DNA of 57,190 nt from Paenibacillus terrae (GCF_000943545.1 NZ_JTHP01000041.1:1-57190); one strand, 5' to 3'; shown: positions 25,917 to 34,269, numbered from the stretch's first letter. The notes: generated by a model from the letters alone, not told the origin. A program made the numbers and translations.

Positions 25917-26507
25917 TCAGAGACCCGTTGCCGGAATGCGCGTCATATGCAGTAACTGGCGTGCGCTCGCAGCTCGCTTTTCCTCAACACGAGCGTGAAG
26001 CAGATCCGGCTCAACCAGCTTGAGGGCACGTGTTGGGCATTTTCCAATACAGGCGGGACCACCCTCTACACCTGCACACAGATCACATTTGCTGGCAATC
26101 ATTCGTTCTTTGGGCTGCAAACGTCCTGACACATTGCTGTACAGTCCATCCTGTACTACAGGCCGCCCGTCCCGATATTCAGGTACCATGGTAATGGCAC
26201 CGTATGGGCAGGCAATCATACAGGTTTTACAGCCGATACAGCTCTCGCTGTTAATGAGAATGCAGCCGTCCGCGTTCGTAATGGAACCGTTCGGACAAGC
26301 GTTGGCGCAGGGGGCATCCTCACAGTGACGGCATTGGACAGGGGCAGTGACCCCAATGGATTTGATGACCTTCAGACGTGGGTGAAAATGAAACTCATCA
26401 TCCGGCGAGATAAAAGGGTTACCTGCTGAATGTGCGATGACACATGCGATTTCACAGGTACGACAACCGATACACTGATCGGGATCAGCTAAAACAAAGC
26501 GGTTCAT
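25917..26507 (-). CDS. HycB/HydN-like polyferredoxin subunit (second copy)
   Basis: A 196-residue iron-sulfur protein with four [4Fe-4S] motifs: CIGCRTCEIAC near the N-terminus, CRHCEDAPCANAC, CIGCKTCMIAC and CDLCAG...CIGKC. This is the HycB/HydN/DmsB-type electron-transfer fold. Such subunits carry electrons between formate dehydrogenase and hydrogenase, and in HDCR they stack into filaments. The ATG has GAAAGGAGT upstream. It is preceded by a 183-base gap after hydA and followed 1 base later by aspA. Together with the copy at 28230 it gives two HycB-like subunits for one hydrogenase. Confidence 0.9.
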   Translation of the reverse strand: MNRFVLADPDQCIGCRTCEIACVIAHSAGNPFISPDDEFHFHPRLKVIKSIGVTAPVQCRHCEDAPCANACPNGSITNADGCILINSESCIGCKTCMIACPYGAITMVPEYRDGRPVVQDGLYSNVSGRLQPKERMIASKCDLCAGVEGGPACIGKCPTRALKLVEPDLLHARVEEKRAASARQLLHMTRIPATGL

Positions 26508-26690
26508 TCAACTCGACTCCTTTCTAACTAACGACAAAATACAATGGGTACAGTATGAAAAAGTTTAATAATGCAATTTGTTGGTGCAGAACATGATGAG
26601 CATAGGATGAACACAGATAAGACTCAGCAGCTTCTTTTTAAGTATGGAGAGGCAGGATGCCGCAATGGTTCACCCTTTTAACTTAACGTG

Positions 26691-28196
26691 CTAATGAATG
26701 GAGTTACCTGTATTCTCTTTAGCGGGAGCATCACAGCTACGGTTTTGCTTGCCTGGTCCGCGCTTTTGGAAGGTCGTGTGCAGCAGATGATGCGATACAT
26801 GACCAAGCGGCTCACCTAAAAATTCATCGTACAGCTTAATAATGTGAGGATTCTCATGTGATTTTCGCACCTGGAGTCCCGCATCATGTCCATAAATAGA
26901 GGATTTGCGTGCACGGTAAGCTTCGATCCGGTGTTTTTCCAGCATGAGCTTGGGTTGACCGCCTCCGCTAATACATCCGGCAGGACAGCCCATTACCTCA
27001 ATAAAATGATAATCACATTCGCCTGCCTGCACACGATCCAGCAGCCCATAGGCATGTTGTAGCCCCGCGACGACCGCTACCTTAAGTTGTAGCTCGCCCA
27101 CCTGAACCTCCGCGACTCGAATGCCTTCCTCACCGCGAACAAAATCCAGTTGGAGTTTCGGTAGCTTTTCATTCGTCAGCAGCTCATAACCTGTACGGAT
27201 GGCGGCTTCCATAACGCCTCCTGTTACACCAAAAATGGACCCTGCTCCTGAATAACGTCCTAGCGGTGAATCGAATTCTTCATCTGGCAGATTCATAAAA
27301 TCAATGCCGCTTTTCTTGATCCAGTATGCCAGTTCACGCGTTGTCAGTACCTCATCCACGTCACGGTACCCGTCGGATTCCATTTCAGGACGATCACATT
27401 CGAATTGCTTGCAGGTACAAGGCATGATCGCGACGCTATAAATGTTCGCAGGTTCCACCTCGTCCAGTTGGGCACCATAGGTTTTGACCAGCGAGCCTAG
27501 CATTTGCATTGGGGATTTGCAACTGGATAGATGGTCCAACAGATCGGGATATTCAATCTCGGCGAACCGAACCCATGCCGGACAGCAGGAGGTAAACATC
27601 GGTAGCGGCCCACCTTCGGTTACACGACGAATCAGTTCGGTGCCTTCCTCCATAATGGTGACATCAGCTCCAAAGTTGGTGTCATATACCCGATCAAAGC
27701 CCAGACGGCGCAGAGCTGCGGCCATTTTACCTGGTGTGAGCGTGCCAAATGGCATACCAAATTCCTCCGCGATTGAAACGCGAATGGCTGGAGCACATTG
27801 GACGATCCGAAACTGTCCCGGTTTCGTCATCATGTCGGTCACCTTATTCAGGCTACCGCTATAATAGGCAGCGAATAGCGGTTCTCCGATGTCAGCAGGC
27901 ATATCGCGCTCACGCAAACGCTCCTGCCGTCTGCTGGCGGCTTCCTGTGGGGATGAATCTGCCCAATCGGATGCGTATACGCTGCATATTTGTACACATT
28001 GGCCACAGATCACGCAACGGTCTGCATTCACGGTTTGCGGCTCTCCGGGCTGTCCTTCTATGGCATCTACCGGACAAACCCCTGCACAGCGTCTACATCC
28101 GGTACACATACTGGGGTCAATATGAATAATGGGGTTGGTGCAATCTGTCGTCTCCATACAAGGAGCCGAATAGGCATTGTTAGTTGTTATGGACAT
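26691..28196 (-). CDS. hydA: [FeFe]-hydrogenase catalytic subunit HydA (HDCR/FHL-like)
   Basis: A 501-residue iron-only hydrogenase. Two N-terminal [4Fe-4S] motifs are at CTGCRRCAGVC (31-41) and CVICGQCVQIC (61-71). The three H-cluster motifs are intact: TSCCPAW (202-208), whose second Cys is the proton-transfer residue; MPCTCKQFE (258-266); and EVMGCPAGCISGGGQP (400-415). A small-subunit-like C-terminal segment follows, then a 30-residue basic, Cys-containing tail. There is no [2Fe-2S] or NuoG-like extension and no NAD-binding partner. The domain layout resembles HydA2 of the acetogen hydrogen-dependent CO2 reductase. Located between two hycB genes and downstream of fdhF. Confidence 0.95.
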   Translation of the reverse strand: MSITTNNAYSAPCMETTDCTNPIIHIDPSMCTGCRRCAGVCPVDAIEGQPGEPQTVNADRCVICGQCVQICSVYASDWADSSPQEAASRRQERLRERDMPADIGEPLFAAYYSGSLNKVTDMMTKPGQFRIVQCAPAIRVSIAEEFGMPFGTLTPGKMAAALRRLGFDRVYDTNFGADVTIMEEGTELIRRVTEGGPLPMFTSCCPAWVRFAEIEYPDLLDHLSSCKSPMQMLGSLVKTYGAQLDEVEPANIYSVAIMPCTCKQFECDRPEMESDGYRDVDEVLTTRELAYWIKKSGIDFMNLPDEEFDSPLGRYSGAGSIFGVTGGVMEAAIRTGYELLTNEKLPKLQLDFVRGEEGIRVAEVQVGELQLKVAVVAGLQHAYGLLDRVQAGECDYHFIEVMGCPAGCISGGGQPKLMLEKHRIEAYRARKSSIYGHDAGLQVRKSHENPHIIKLYDEFLGEPLGHVSHHLLHTTFQKRGPGKQNRSCDAPAKENTGNSIH

Positions 28197-28229
28197 CTTA
28201 TTTCTACCTTTCTGCGGCTGATTTTGGCC

Positions 28230-28859
28230 TTACAGGTGAGGGAAGAAGACTTCCCGCCGACGCTCGGGAAGCAGATCGGACTCGACTATAGCCAGCCGTA
28301 GTACATCGTTTGGACAGGCTTCTACACAGGCAGGCTGTCCTCCGTTTGTGTCTGCGCACAGGTCGCATTTGCCTGCGGCAGTCCGGGGGAGAGGCTTGTG
28401 AGCGGCACGGTCGGTCAAGCCGGGCTGCGTCATGACGCGTCCTTCCCGGTAGATGGTAGATACCTCAATGGCCCCGAAGGGACAGGCCAAAACACAAGAG
28501 GTACAGCCGATGCACAGCTCCTCATCAATCATAACCACACCGTTCTCCTGTCGAATGGCCTGAACCGGACAGGCATGTGCGCAGGGCGCATTCTCACAAT
28601 GCCGGCATTGCACAGGCACATACGTATCCCCGGCGCGTACAACATACACCTTAGGTACGACAGGCACGCTGACGGTTCCGACCGAAGCGCCTATGCCGTT
28701 AGTCTGACTGTGAACGGCGAAGCAGGCTAGTTCGCAGGCTTTGCAGCCGATACAGTGCCCGGCATCTGCGACCACAAAGGAAGAGGCGACAGCGCTTGTT
28801 CTATCGGCTGCTCCCATTCTGCTCGTCGGACGGTTCAGCGTGTTTCGTGCGCCGCTCAT
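28230..28859 (-). CDS. HycB/HydN-like polyferredoxin subunit (first copy)
   Basis: A 209-residue protein with four [4Fe-4S] motifs: CIGCKACELAC, CRHCENAPCAHAC, CIGCTSCVLAC and CDLCAD...CVEAC. It has a 30-residue N-terminal extension that the copy at 25917 lacks. The start overlaps the fdhF stop by ATGA, so it is translated together with the formate dehydrogenase and most likely is its direct electron partner. The hydrogenase gene follows after 33 bases. Confidence 0.9.
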   Translation of the reverse strand: MSGARNTLNRPTSRMGAADRTSAVASSFVVADAGHCIGCKACELACFAVHSQTNGIGASVGTVSVPVVPKVYVVRAGDTYVPVQCRHCENAPCAHACPVQAIRQENGVVMIDEELCIGCTSCVLACPFGAIEVSTIYREGRVMTQPGLTDRAAHKPLPRTAAGKCDLCADTNGGQPACVEACPNDVLRLAIVESDLLPERRREVFFPHL

Positions 28860-31018
28860 CTCGTCACCTTATCCGCCAAAACAGCTTCCTGGACGTTCAT
28901 CTGTCTGCGGATCCGTTGGTAAGATTCATGTACATCACGCTCGGCCTGCGCTTGGTCGGCGATCCGTTCCAGCCGGATGGCGCAGTATTTTAATTCCGGT
29001 GTTTTGGACACCGGATCAAGAAAATCGGCGGTCAGCTCGTTACATGCTCCAACCCACCAGTGATAGGTCATGTAGGTCGCACCTTGTTGCACACGGTCAG
29101 TGATTTGTGCCCGTGCCATGATGCGTCCCCGACGGGAGGATATGGCAACAATTTCGCCATCCAGAATGTTCAGATCTGCTCCGTCTTCCGGGCTAATCTG
29201 AATAAAGCCAGGCTCATCAGACAGTTGGCGTAGCGCACGGCAATTGCCAGTCATGGTACGCACGGAGTAATGGCCTACCTCACGAACTGTAGATAAGACA
29301 AGTGGGAATTTCTCATCCGGCTGTTCTTGCGGTGGACGCCATTCGCAGGCGAATAATCGGCCTTTGCCACTAGGTGTAGAAAATTGATTCCCTTTGTACA
29401 AATACGGTGTACCTGGGTGATCCTCTGTAGGGCAGGGCCACTGTACGCCACCTTGTTCCTCCATTTTTTGGTAGCTGGCACCAGCGAATAACGGGCAGAG
29501 GCTGCGCATTTCATCCCAAATTTCCTCTGTGTTTGCATAGGACATAGGGTAGCCCATAGCGGTAGCAACCTCGCTAATAATGGCCCAGTCCGGCTTTACG
29601 TCACCTTGTGGCTCGACCGCTTTGCGAATGCGCTGAAAGCCGCGGTCTGCCGAGGAATACACACCATCATGTTCGCCCCAGGAGGTAGAAGGGAGGATGA
29701 CATCGGCGTGCAGCGCCGTTTTATTCATGAAAATATCCTGCACCACGACAAATTCCAATTGGTCTAGCGCTTCACGTAACTCGGCGGCGTTCGGATCGCT
29801 TTGTACAGGGTCCTCGCCGAAAATATAATAAGCTTTCAGCTTGTTCTCCTTCAGGATGAGGTGTGGCACCTCCGTAAGGGGATATCCTTTTTTACGCGGC
29901 AGCTCAACACCGTATGCTTTTTCAAACTTTTTGCGAACCGTGCTATCCGTTACTTCCTGATAACCAGGATATACATTCGGCAATGCGCCCATGTCGCAGG
30001 AGCCCTGGACATTGTTTTGCCCCCGCACAGGCCCAATCCCCACATTCGGCTTGCCCAGATTTCCGGTCAACAGTGCAAGAGAAGCGAGTCCCTTTACCAC
30101 GTCAACGGCCTGTGAAAATTGACATACGCCCATTCCATACAGAATTGTAGCGGTAGGGGCCTTTGCATATTCCCTCATAGCTGCTCGAATGTCAGCCGCC
30201 TTGACCCCCGTAATGCCTTCTGCATATTCAGGCGTATATTTTTTAATGCTTTCTACGTATTCGGCAAAGCCTTCTGTGTTTGCTTCCACATATCGTTTGT
30301 CGTACAGTCCTTCATGTACAAGCACATGACCAAAAGCATTCACCAAAGCCATGTTCGAACCGCCTTTTAGAGGTAGCCACATATCTGAAATGCGTCCAGT
30401 TTCAGTCATGCGCGGATCGCATACAATAATTTTGGCACCTCTTTGCTTGGCAGCTACAATGCGTCTTGCTACGATCGGATGTGTTTCGGGTGCATTATAC
30501 CCAAACACGAAAATAAGATCAGAGTGTTCAATTTCTGGAATTGAGTTGGACATGGCTCCGTCCCCGAGTGAGTATGTCAAACCAGCCACAGAAGGGCCAT
30601 GGCATACACGAGCGCAATGGTCAATATTGTTCGTGCCAATGACCGCCCGCATGAACTTTTGCATGACATAATTCGCTTCGTTTCCCGGACCACGTGCGGA
30701 GCCTGTTCCCATAATGGAATCGGGTCCGTATTTTTCCTTGATTGCTAAAAGGCGTTCAGCGGTATACTGGATGGCTTCTTCCCATTCTACTTCCTCCATA
30801 ACCCCATTTTTGCGTATCAGGGGCTTACGCAAGCGTGCAGTCAGAATTTGCGGGTCATTCAGAAAATCCCATCCATAGTGTCCTTTCAGACACAGTGTTC
30901 CTTCGTTTGTACGACCACCAGCCGGCTCTGCGCCAATTACCTGTCCCTTGTCCACCAGCAAATGAAGCTGACAACCGCTTCCGCAGTAGGGACATACGGT
31001 CAATACCTTGTCTGCCAT
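28856..31018 (-). CDS. fdhF: Formate dehydrogenase catalytic subunit FdhF (cysteine type)
   Basis: A molybdopterin oxidoreductase of 720 residues, close in layout to E. coli formate dehydrogenase H. The [4Fe-4S] motif is C9, C12, C16, C43 followed by Lys45. The metal ligand is Cys139 (codon TGC) followed by His140 in CARVCHGPSVAG, where E. coli FdhH has selenocysteine, so no SECIS element is needed. GMGVCQFSQAVD and GQNNVQGSCDMG match the family. It oxidises formate to CO2 or does the reverse. There is no NAD-binding subunit; the neighbours are HycB-like ferredoxins and an [FeFe]-hydrogenase, so electrons most likely pass to or from H2. No twin-arginine signal is present: cytoplasmic. Confidence 0.94.
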   Translation of the reverse strand: MADKVLTVCPYCGSGCQLHLLVDKGQVIGAEPAGGRTNEGTLCLKGHYGWDFLNDPQILTARLRKPLIRKNGVMEEVEWEEAIQYTAERLLAIKEKYGPDSIMGTGSARGPGNEANYVMQKFMRAVIGTNNIDHCARVCHGPSVAGLTYSLGDGAMSNSIPEIEHSDLIFVFGYNAPETHPIVARRIVAAKQRGAKIIVCDPRMTETGRISDMWLPLKGGSNMALVNAFGHVLVHEGLYDKRYVEANTEGFAEYVESIKKYTPEYAEGITGVKAADIRAAMREYAKAPTATILYGMGVCQFSQAVDVVKGLASLALLTGNLGKPNVGIGPVRGQNNVQGSCDMGALPNVYPGYQEVTDSTVRKKFEKAYGVELPRKKGYPLTEVPHLILKENKLKAYYIFGEDPVQSDPNAAELREALDQLEFVVVQDIFMNKTALHADVILPSTSWGEHDGVYSSADRGFQRIRKAVEPQGDVKPDWAIISEVATAMGYPMSYANTEEIWDEMRSLCPLFAGASYQKMEEQGGVQWPCPTEDHPGTPYLYKGNQFSTPSGKGRLFACEWRPPQEQPDEKFPLVLSTVREVGHYSVRTMTGNCRALRQLSDEPGFIQISPEDGADLNILDGEIVAISSRRGRIMARAQITDRVQQGATYMTYHWWVGACNELTADFLDPVSKTPELKYCAIRLERIADQAQAERDVHESYQRIRRQMNVQEAVLADKVTR

Positions 31019-31065
31019 GTGTGCAGCACCTCTTTTTATATGAATTAGATGAAGCTCGTAACATG

Positions 31066-31114
31066 AAAAAAAGCCAATACAAAAATGCCGCTTTACGCTG
31101 CATCCTGTACTGGC
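31066..31114 (-). terminator. Intrinsic terminator / attenuator between the DUF2294 gene and fdhF
   Basis: On the minus strand GCCAGTACAGGATGC pairs with GGCATTTTTGTATTGGC (about 15 pairs, one bulged base), followed by seven T. It stands inside the presumed operon, 48 bases before the fdhF start. Confidence 0.75.
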
Positions 31115-31120
31115 TTATCC

Positions 31121-31148
31121 GCGGGCGAGGAGACAAGCTCCTTCCCGC
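31121..31148 (-). other. GC-rich hairpin preceding the attenuator
   Basis: On the minus strand GCGGGAAGGAG pairs with CTCCTCGCCCGC, forming a second stem immediately before the terminator hairpin. The two stems in tandem look like a regulatory leader of fdhF. I could not match them to a molybdenum-cofactor riboswitch. Confidence 0.5.
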
Positions 31149-31513
31149 TAATCCAACCGGTGTATGTGTTGTAATTCAAGAGTAATGATAATATGTCCGT
31201 CCCCATGGACGGAGGGGCAGACTTCCCAAGTGTAAGTGAAGGGACTGCCAAGTGTTTTTTCGGCTTCGCTCATAAATTCCTTTTCTAGATAAGGACGAAG
31301 GACGTTCCAATATTCTTTGACCTTTTCGCCGGCCCCTTCATGAACCAAAATTTCGGAGAGATTGGACAAGGTGCCCCAAATCTCTACCGTAATCCGGAGC
31401 GGCGACTCCAGTGAGACCTTGACGTTGTCCGGTCCTTTTCCTCGGTAATGCTTGACAATGCATACGGCCAGCTTCCTGATGCGCTCACGGTATTCCCATT
31501 CGGTATTCAACAT
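31148..31513 (-). CDS. DUF2294 / MpsC-like domain protein
   Basis: A 121-residue protein with the DUF2294 (MpsC-like) fold: IRKLAVCIVKHYRGKGPDNV near the start, a middle LRITVEIWGTLSNLSEILV and a C-terminal WEVCPSVHGDGHIIITLEL. The domain is named after MpsC of Staphylococcus; its biochemical role is not established. I chose ATG 31513, preceded by GCGGAGTGTCCAG, which gives the usual family length; longer frames to 31750 start without ribosome sites and add unlikely sequence. An Fnr-like promoter lies upstream and the fdhF operon downstream, so a link to formate/hydrogen metabolism is likely. Confidence 0.78.
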   Translation of the reverse strand: MLNTEWEYRERIRKLAVCIVKHYRGKGPDNVKVSLESPLRITVEIWGTLSNLSEILVHEGAGEKVKEYWNVLRPYLEKEFMSEAEKTLGSPFTYTWEVCPSVHGDGHIIITLELQHIHRLD

Positions 31514-31645
31514 CTGGACACTCCGCTTCGAATCAAAATAAAAGCGTGCTTGCCGCTCATGCCAGACAGCCTGTGTAGCTGATTTGCAGCAGAACGCCCC
31601 CGTCCCGCCCAAAGTGGTCTGCCCAGCACGGCGTATCACTCTTCT

Positions 31646-31688
31646 ATGGTAGAACAGGTTGACCCGGAAAGATGTGAAATTCATTACA
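31646..31688 (-). promoter_or_regulatory. Putative Fnr-activated promoter of the DUF2294-fdhF operon
   Basis: TGTGAAATTCATTACA (31673-31688) fits TGTGA-N6-TCACA with one mismatch. On the minus strand a -10-like TACCAT lies at 31651-31646, giving a start near 31639 and again an activator position of about -41.5. The -10 box is only 4 of 6. Confidence 0.5.
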
Positions 31689-31782
31689 CTAAGCCATAAT
31701 TTTACATAGATGAGGTTGGAGTGGACCAGATTGGCGGTTAGTGAGGTCAATCGATGATTTTAGTTTGCGGCCAGCATATATG

Positions 31783-31811
31783 AAAAAGCCCTCTTAAACG
31801 GAGGGCTTTTA
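31783..31811. terminator. Bidirectional terminator after the glyoxalase-fold gene
   Basis: AAAAGCCCTC (31784-31793) pairs with GAGGGCTTTT (31801-31810); T runs lie on both strands. Confidence 0.8.
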
Positions 31812-31826
31812 CTCTTTTATCGTAAT

Positions 31827-32207
31827 TTACTTTTTTTCCATTACAGCAAAGTAATTTTCTTCATTATCTGCAAAGTTAAATACTCTGCCTGAAGGCATAT
31901 TTACAATTTCTCCGACTTTGACATTTTTATTGGATAAGTCGCCATGTAACTGATCGAGATTTTCCGAAAAAAACATTAAAGAAGGTGTACCGAGATTTAA
32001 TTCAGGTGACATTTTAGCAACGAATTCCTTATTATGGAGAATGATACTTGTTTCTGCACCCTTTTCAGGAGCAATTTCAATCCATCTCATTCCTTGACCA
32101 TTATTTTCTTCAGAAATTACATTAAATCCTACTTTTCCTGTCCAAAAATCCAGTGACTCATCTTGGTTATTTACATACAACATAATTTGACCGACTTTAC
32201 TAATCAT
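31827..32207 (-). CDS. VOC (glyoxalase/bleomycin-resistance fold) family protein
   Basis: A 126-residue protein of the vicinal oxygen chelate fold: KVGQIMLYVNNQDESLDFW begins the first beta-alpha-beta-beta-beta unit and GTPSLMFFSENLDQLHGDL the second, ending GRVFNFADNEENYFAVME. One ligand Glu is recognisable near the end; the usual first His is replaced by Gln (VGQIM), so a different metal use or a non-enzymatic role is possible. It follows a MerR regulator and an aldo-keto reductase on the same strand, suggesting a common role in aldehyde or electrophile defence. Confidence 0.82.
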   Translation of the reverse strand: MISKVGQIMLYVNNQDESLDFWTGKVGFNVISEENNGQGMRWIEIAPEKGAETSIILHNKEFVAKMSPELNLGTPSLMFFSENLDQLHGDLSNKNVKVGEIVNMPSGRVFNFADNEENYFAVMEKK

Positions 32208-32358
32208 TGATTTTTCACTCCTTTGTATAAGTAATTACCCAACTCGATGATCCTAATCCTTACTATAGGTACAAGTTTCTTTACTGAACCAGACGCCAAT
32301 ATTACTACTGTAGACAGACCTGACTTATGGAATGATTTTCACATGGTCATTCAAAAGA

Positions 32359-32745
32359 CTAATTTTGCGGTCTATTTAGTGTTTTTTCTTTTTCAACTAT
32401 TGTCTGTTCATATCTTGCAATTTTATAATCCATGCGTTCCAACACGTTCTTCATGTCTTCCATTCTTGTTTTGAGCTGCTTACGTTGCTCGATTAGGAGT
32501 TCTTTTCTAGCATCCATGGTTTCATCACCCTGTTGAAACAACCCAACATACTCAATCAAAATTTCAACTGGAAGACCTACGCCTCGCATACATTTGATGT
32601 ATTCAACCCACCTGCAGTCTTCTTCCGTATAATCCCTAATTCCGCTTTTATTGCGGTTCACACGTGGAATAAGTCCGATGCGTTCATAATAGCGGAGTGT
32701 ATCCTGTGATAGATCAAATTTTTTACTTACTTCTGCTATCAACAT
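32359..32745 (-). CDS. MerR-family transcriptional regulator (AdhR/NmlR-like)
   Basis: A 128-residue MerR protein. The DNA-binding domain begins MLIAEVSKKFDLSQDTLRYYERIGLIPRV... with the classic LRYYERIGL wing, followed by a long coiled-coil dimerisation helix. There is no Cys pair at the C-terminus for metals. It belongs to the electrophile-responsive branch, supported by an aldo-keto reductase gene upstream. I chose ATG 32745 with GGGAGGTGAAATCTGC in front. The operator is predicted in front of the aldo-keto reductase (33906-33936). Confidence 0.87.
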   Translation of the reverse strand: MLIAEVSKKFDLSQDTLRYYERIGLIPRVNRNKSGIRDYTEEDCRWVEYIKCMRGVGLPVEILIEYVGLFQQGDETMDARKELLIEQRKQLKTRMEDMKNVLERMDYKIARYEQTIVEKEKTLNRPQN

Positions 32746-32843
32746 GCAGATTTCACCTCCCGATTTTCGCACAAGAACGCCCTAAGTAAATGGATAGGGC
32801 TTTCTTGTCGTTTCTTATATCAAAACGGTCATCGCATCAAAAT

Positions 32844-33824
32844 TTACTGAGCGCCAATAACCGGATGAGGAACATACGGCTCTTCCAGCAACGCAATTTC
32901 TTCAGGTGTTAACGTAATCGAGAGCGCAGCTACCGCATCTTCGAGATGAGACGTTTTCGTAGCACCGATAATGGGAGCTGTTACCGGTTCTTTCTGCAGC
33001 AACCAGGCAAGTGCGATTTGGACACGGGGAACTCCACGTTGTTCTGCGATTGCCGCAACCTGATCCACGATCAATCGATCGGTATGTGCAGTCGCATCAT
33101 ATTTAGATTTCGCAACTTGATCGGTTTCGGAACGATGTGTTGTTTCCTGCGCATCACGCGTCAATCTTCCTCCTGCAAGAGGGCTGTATGGAACCACACC
33201 GATTTTTTCTTCCTTACAAAGCGGCAGCATCTCCCTCTCTTCTTCACGATATAAGAGGTTTAAATGATTCTGCATCGATACAAACCGGGTCCATCCATTT
33301 TTCTCAGCTACATGTAACGCCTTCAGAAACTGCCATGCGTACATGGCAGAAGCACCAATATATCTTGCCTTCCCGGCCTTCACCACATCATGTAATGCTT
33401 CCATTGTCTCTTCGATGGGAGTATTATAATCCCAGCGGTGAATTTGGTACAGATCCACATAATCTGTTCCCAGTCTCTTAAGGCTCTTATCTATTTCACT
33501 CATGATTGCCTTTCGGGAAAGTCCCGCACCGTTGGGACCTTGATGCATACGGAAATGAACCTTCGTCGCGAGGACAATTTCATCTCGATTCGCATAATCC
33601 TTTAAAGCCCGCCCAACAATTTCCTCGCTTGTTCCGTCTGAATATACATTCGCAGTATCAAAAAAATTGATACCAAGCTCCAGGGCTTTTTTTATAATTG
33701 GACGACTGCGTTCTTCATCAAGTATCCATGGATGAATCCACCGCTCTGCAACACCAAAGCCCATACAGCCAAGACAAAGCCGAGATACATCCAAGCCGGT
33801 ATTTCCAAGTTTCACATATTCCAT
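32844..33824 (-). CDS. Aldo/keto reductase
   Basis: A 326-residue NADPH-dependent aldo/keto reductase of the 'yhdN/AKR11' kind. Motifs are MEYVKLGNTGLDVSRLCLGCM at the start (20 of these residues are typical), the catalytic FFDTANVYSDGTSEE with Asp and Tyr, the Lys in VLATKVHFRM, and a His in YQIHRWDYNTPIEET; the NADPH-binding end is APIIGATKTSHLEDAV. I chose ATG 33824, preceded by GCGAGGAACAAACAA. It is the first gene of a MerR-linked group and is probably induced by reactive carbonyls. Confidence 0.9.
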   Translation of the reverse strand: MEYVKLGNTGLDVSRLCLGCMGFGVAERWIHPWILDEERSRPIIKKALELGINFFDTANVYSDGTSEEIVGRALKDYANRDEIVLATKVHFRMHQGPNGAGLSRKAIMSEIDKSLKRLGTDYVDLYQIHRWDYNTPIEETMEALHDVVKAGKARYIGASAMYAWQFLKALHVAEKNGWTRFVSMQNHLNLLYREEEREMLPLCKEEKIGVVPYSPLAGGRLTRDAQETTHRSETDQVAKSKYDATAHTDRLIVDQVAAIAEQRGVPRVQIALAWLLQKEPVTAPIIGATKTSHLEDAVAALSITLTPEEIALLEEPYVPHPVIGAQ

Positions 33825-33863
33825 TTGTTTGTTCCTCGCTTTCCTGGATATTGTTTCATTCAA

Positions 33864-34175
33864 ATGCAGTTTACTCTGATTACCCTCCACCTATTTACAT
33901 CCGATATTATTGCATTTGGAGTTAACTCCAAGTCAAGCGATTTTTTTTACTACGCAGTGCATCAAAAATCGGCAGATCTGTTGACAAAATGGTCTACGAA
34001 CCCAGAGGCTAACATCATCGTGTATAGCGTAATGTTTTTGTCAAATACGGGGTATTGGGGAATAGGAAGTGGAATTGTCGATGAATATAGCTGGGTGATT
34101 TTAATATATACACTGCTAGGTCTACTTATTGCTGAGAAAAATAATAAGAACAACAACACTGAGAAAAAAATATAG
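33864..34175 (+). other. Possible small membrane protein or gene fragment
   Basis: An open frame of 103 codons ends five bases before a good terminator on the same strand. Its second half reads as two membrane segments (NIIVYSVMFLSNTGYWGIGSG and YSWVILIYTLLGLLIAEK) with a basic tail. The first half runs through the aldo-keto reductase promoter and has no ribosome site, so the true start is unclear. It may be the 3' end of a lost gene. Confidence 0.28.
33906..33936 (-). promoter_or_regulatory. MerR-type promoter/operator of the aldo-keto reductase gene
   Basis: On the minus strand TTGACT and AATAAT are separated by 19 bases, and the palindrome TTGGAGTTAACTCCAA (33916-33931) fills the spacer. 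A palindrome inside an overlong spacer is the hallmark of promoters activated by MerR proteins. Confidence 0.82.
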
Positions 34176-34181
34176 AGAATC

Positions 34182-34221
34182 ACACTCTCCGTTGACCAAA
34201 GGTTAGCGGAGAGTGTTTTTT
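34182..34221 (+). terminator. Intrinsic terminator
   Basis: ACACTCTCCG (34182-34191) pairs with CGGAGAGTGT (34207-34216), followed by a T run. It insulates the quorum-sensing locus from upstream transcription. Confidence 0.82.
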
Positions 34222-34269
34222 GTTTCATTTCATGCCAAAAATTGAATATTATATTGGTTGCATAGTATA

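Noticed and set aside
28856..31018. Selenocysteine in FdhF
   Set aside because: The ligand codon at residue 139 is TGC, and no in-frame TGA occurs in the gene.
31019..31147. Possible molybdenum-cofactor riboswitch before fdhF
   Set aside because: Two stems are present but the conserved Moco aptamer blocks are not; kept only as an attenuator.
31514..31750. N-terminal extension of the DUF2294 protein
   Set aside because: No ribosome site at the upstream start, sequence unlike the family, and it would cover the Fnr-type promoter.
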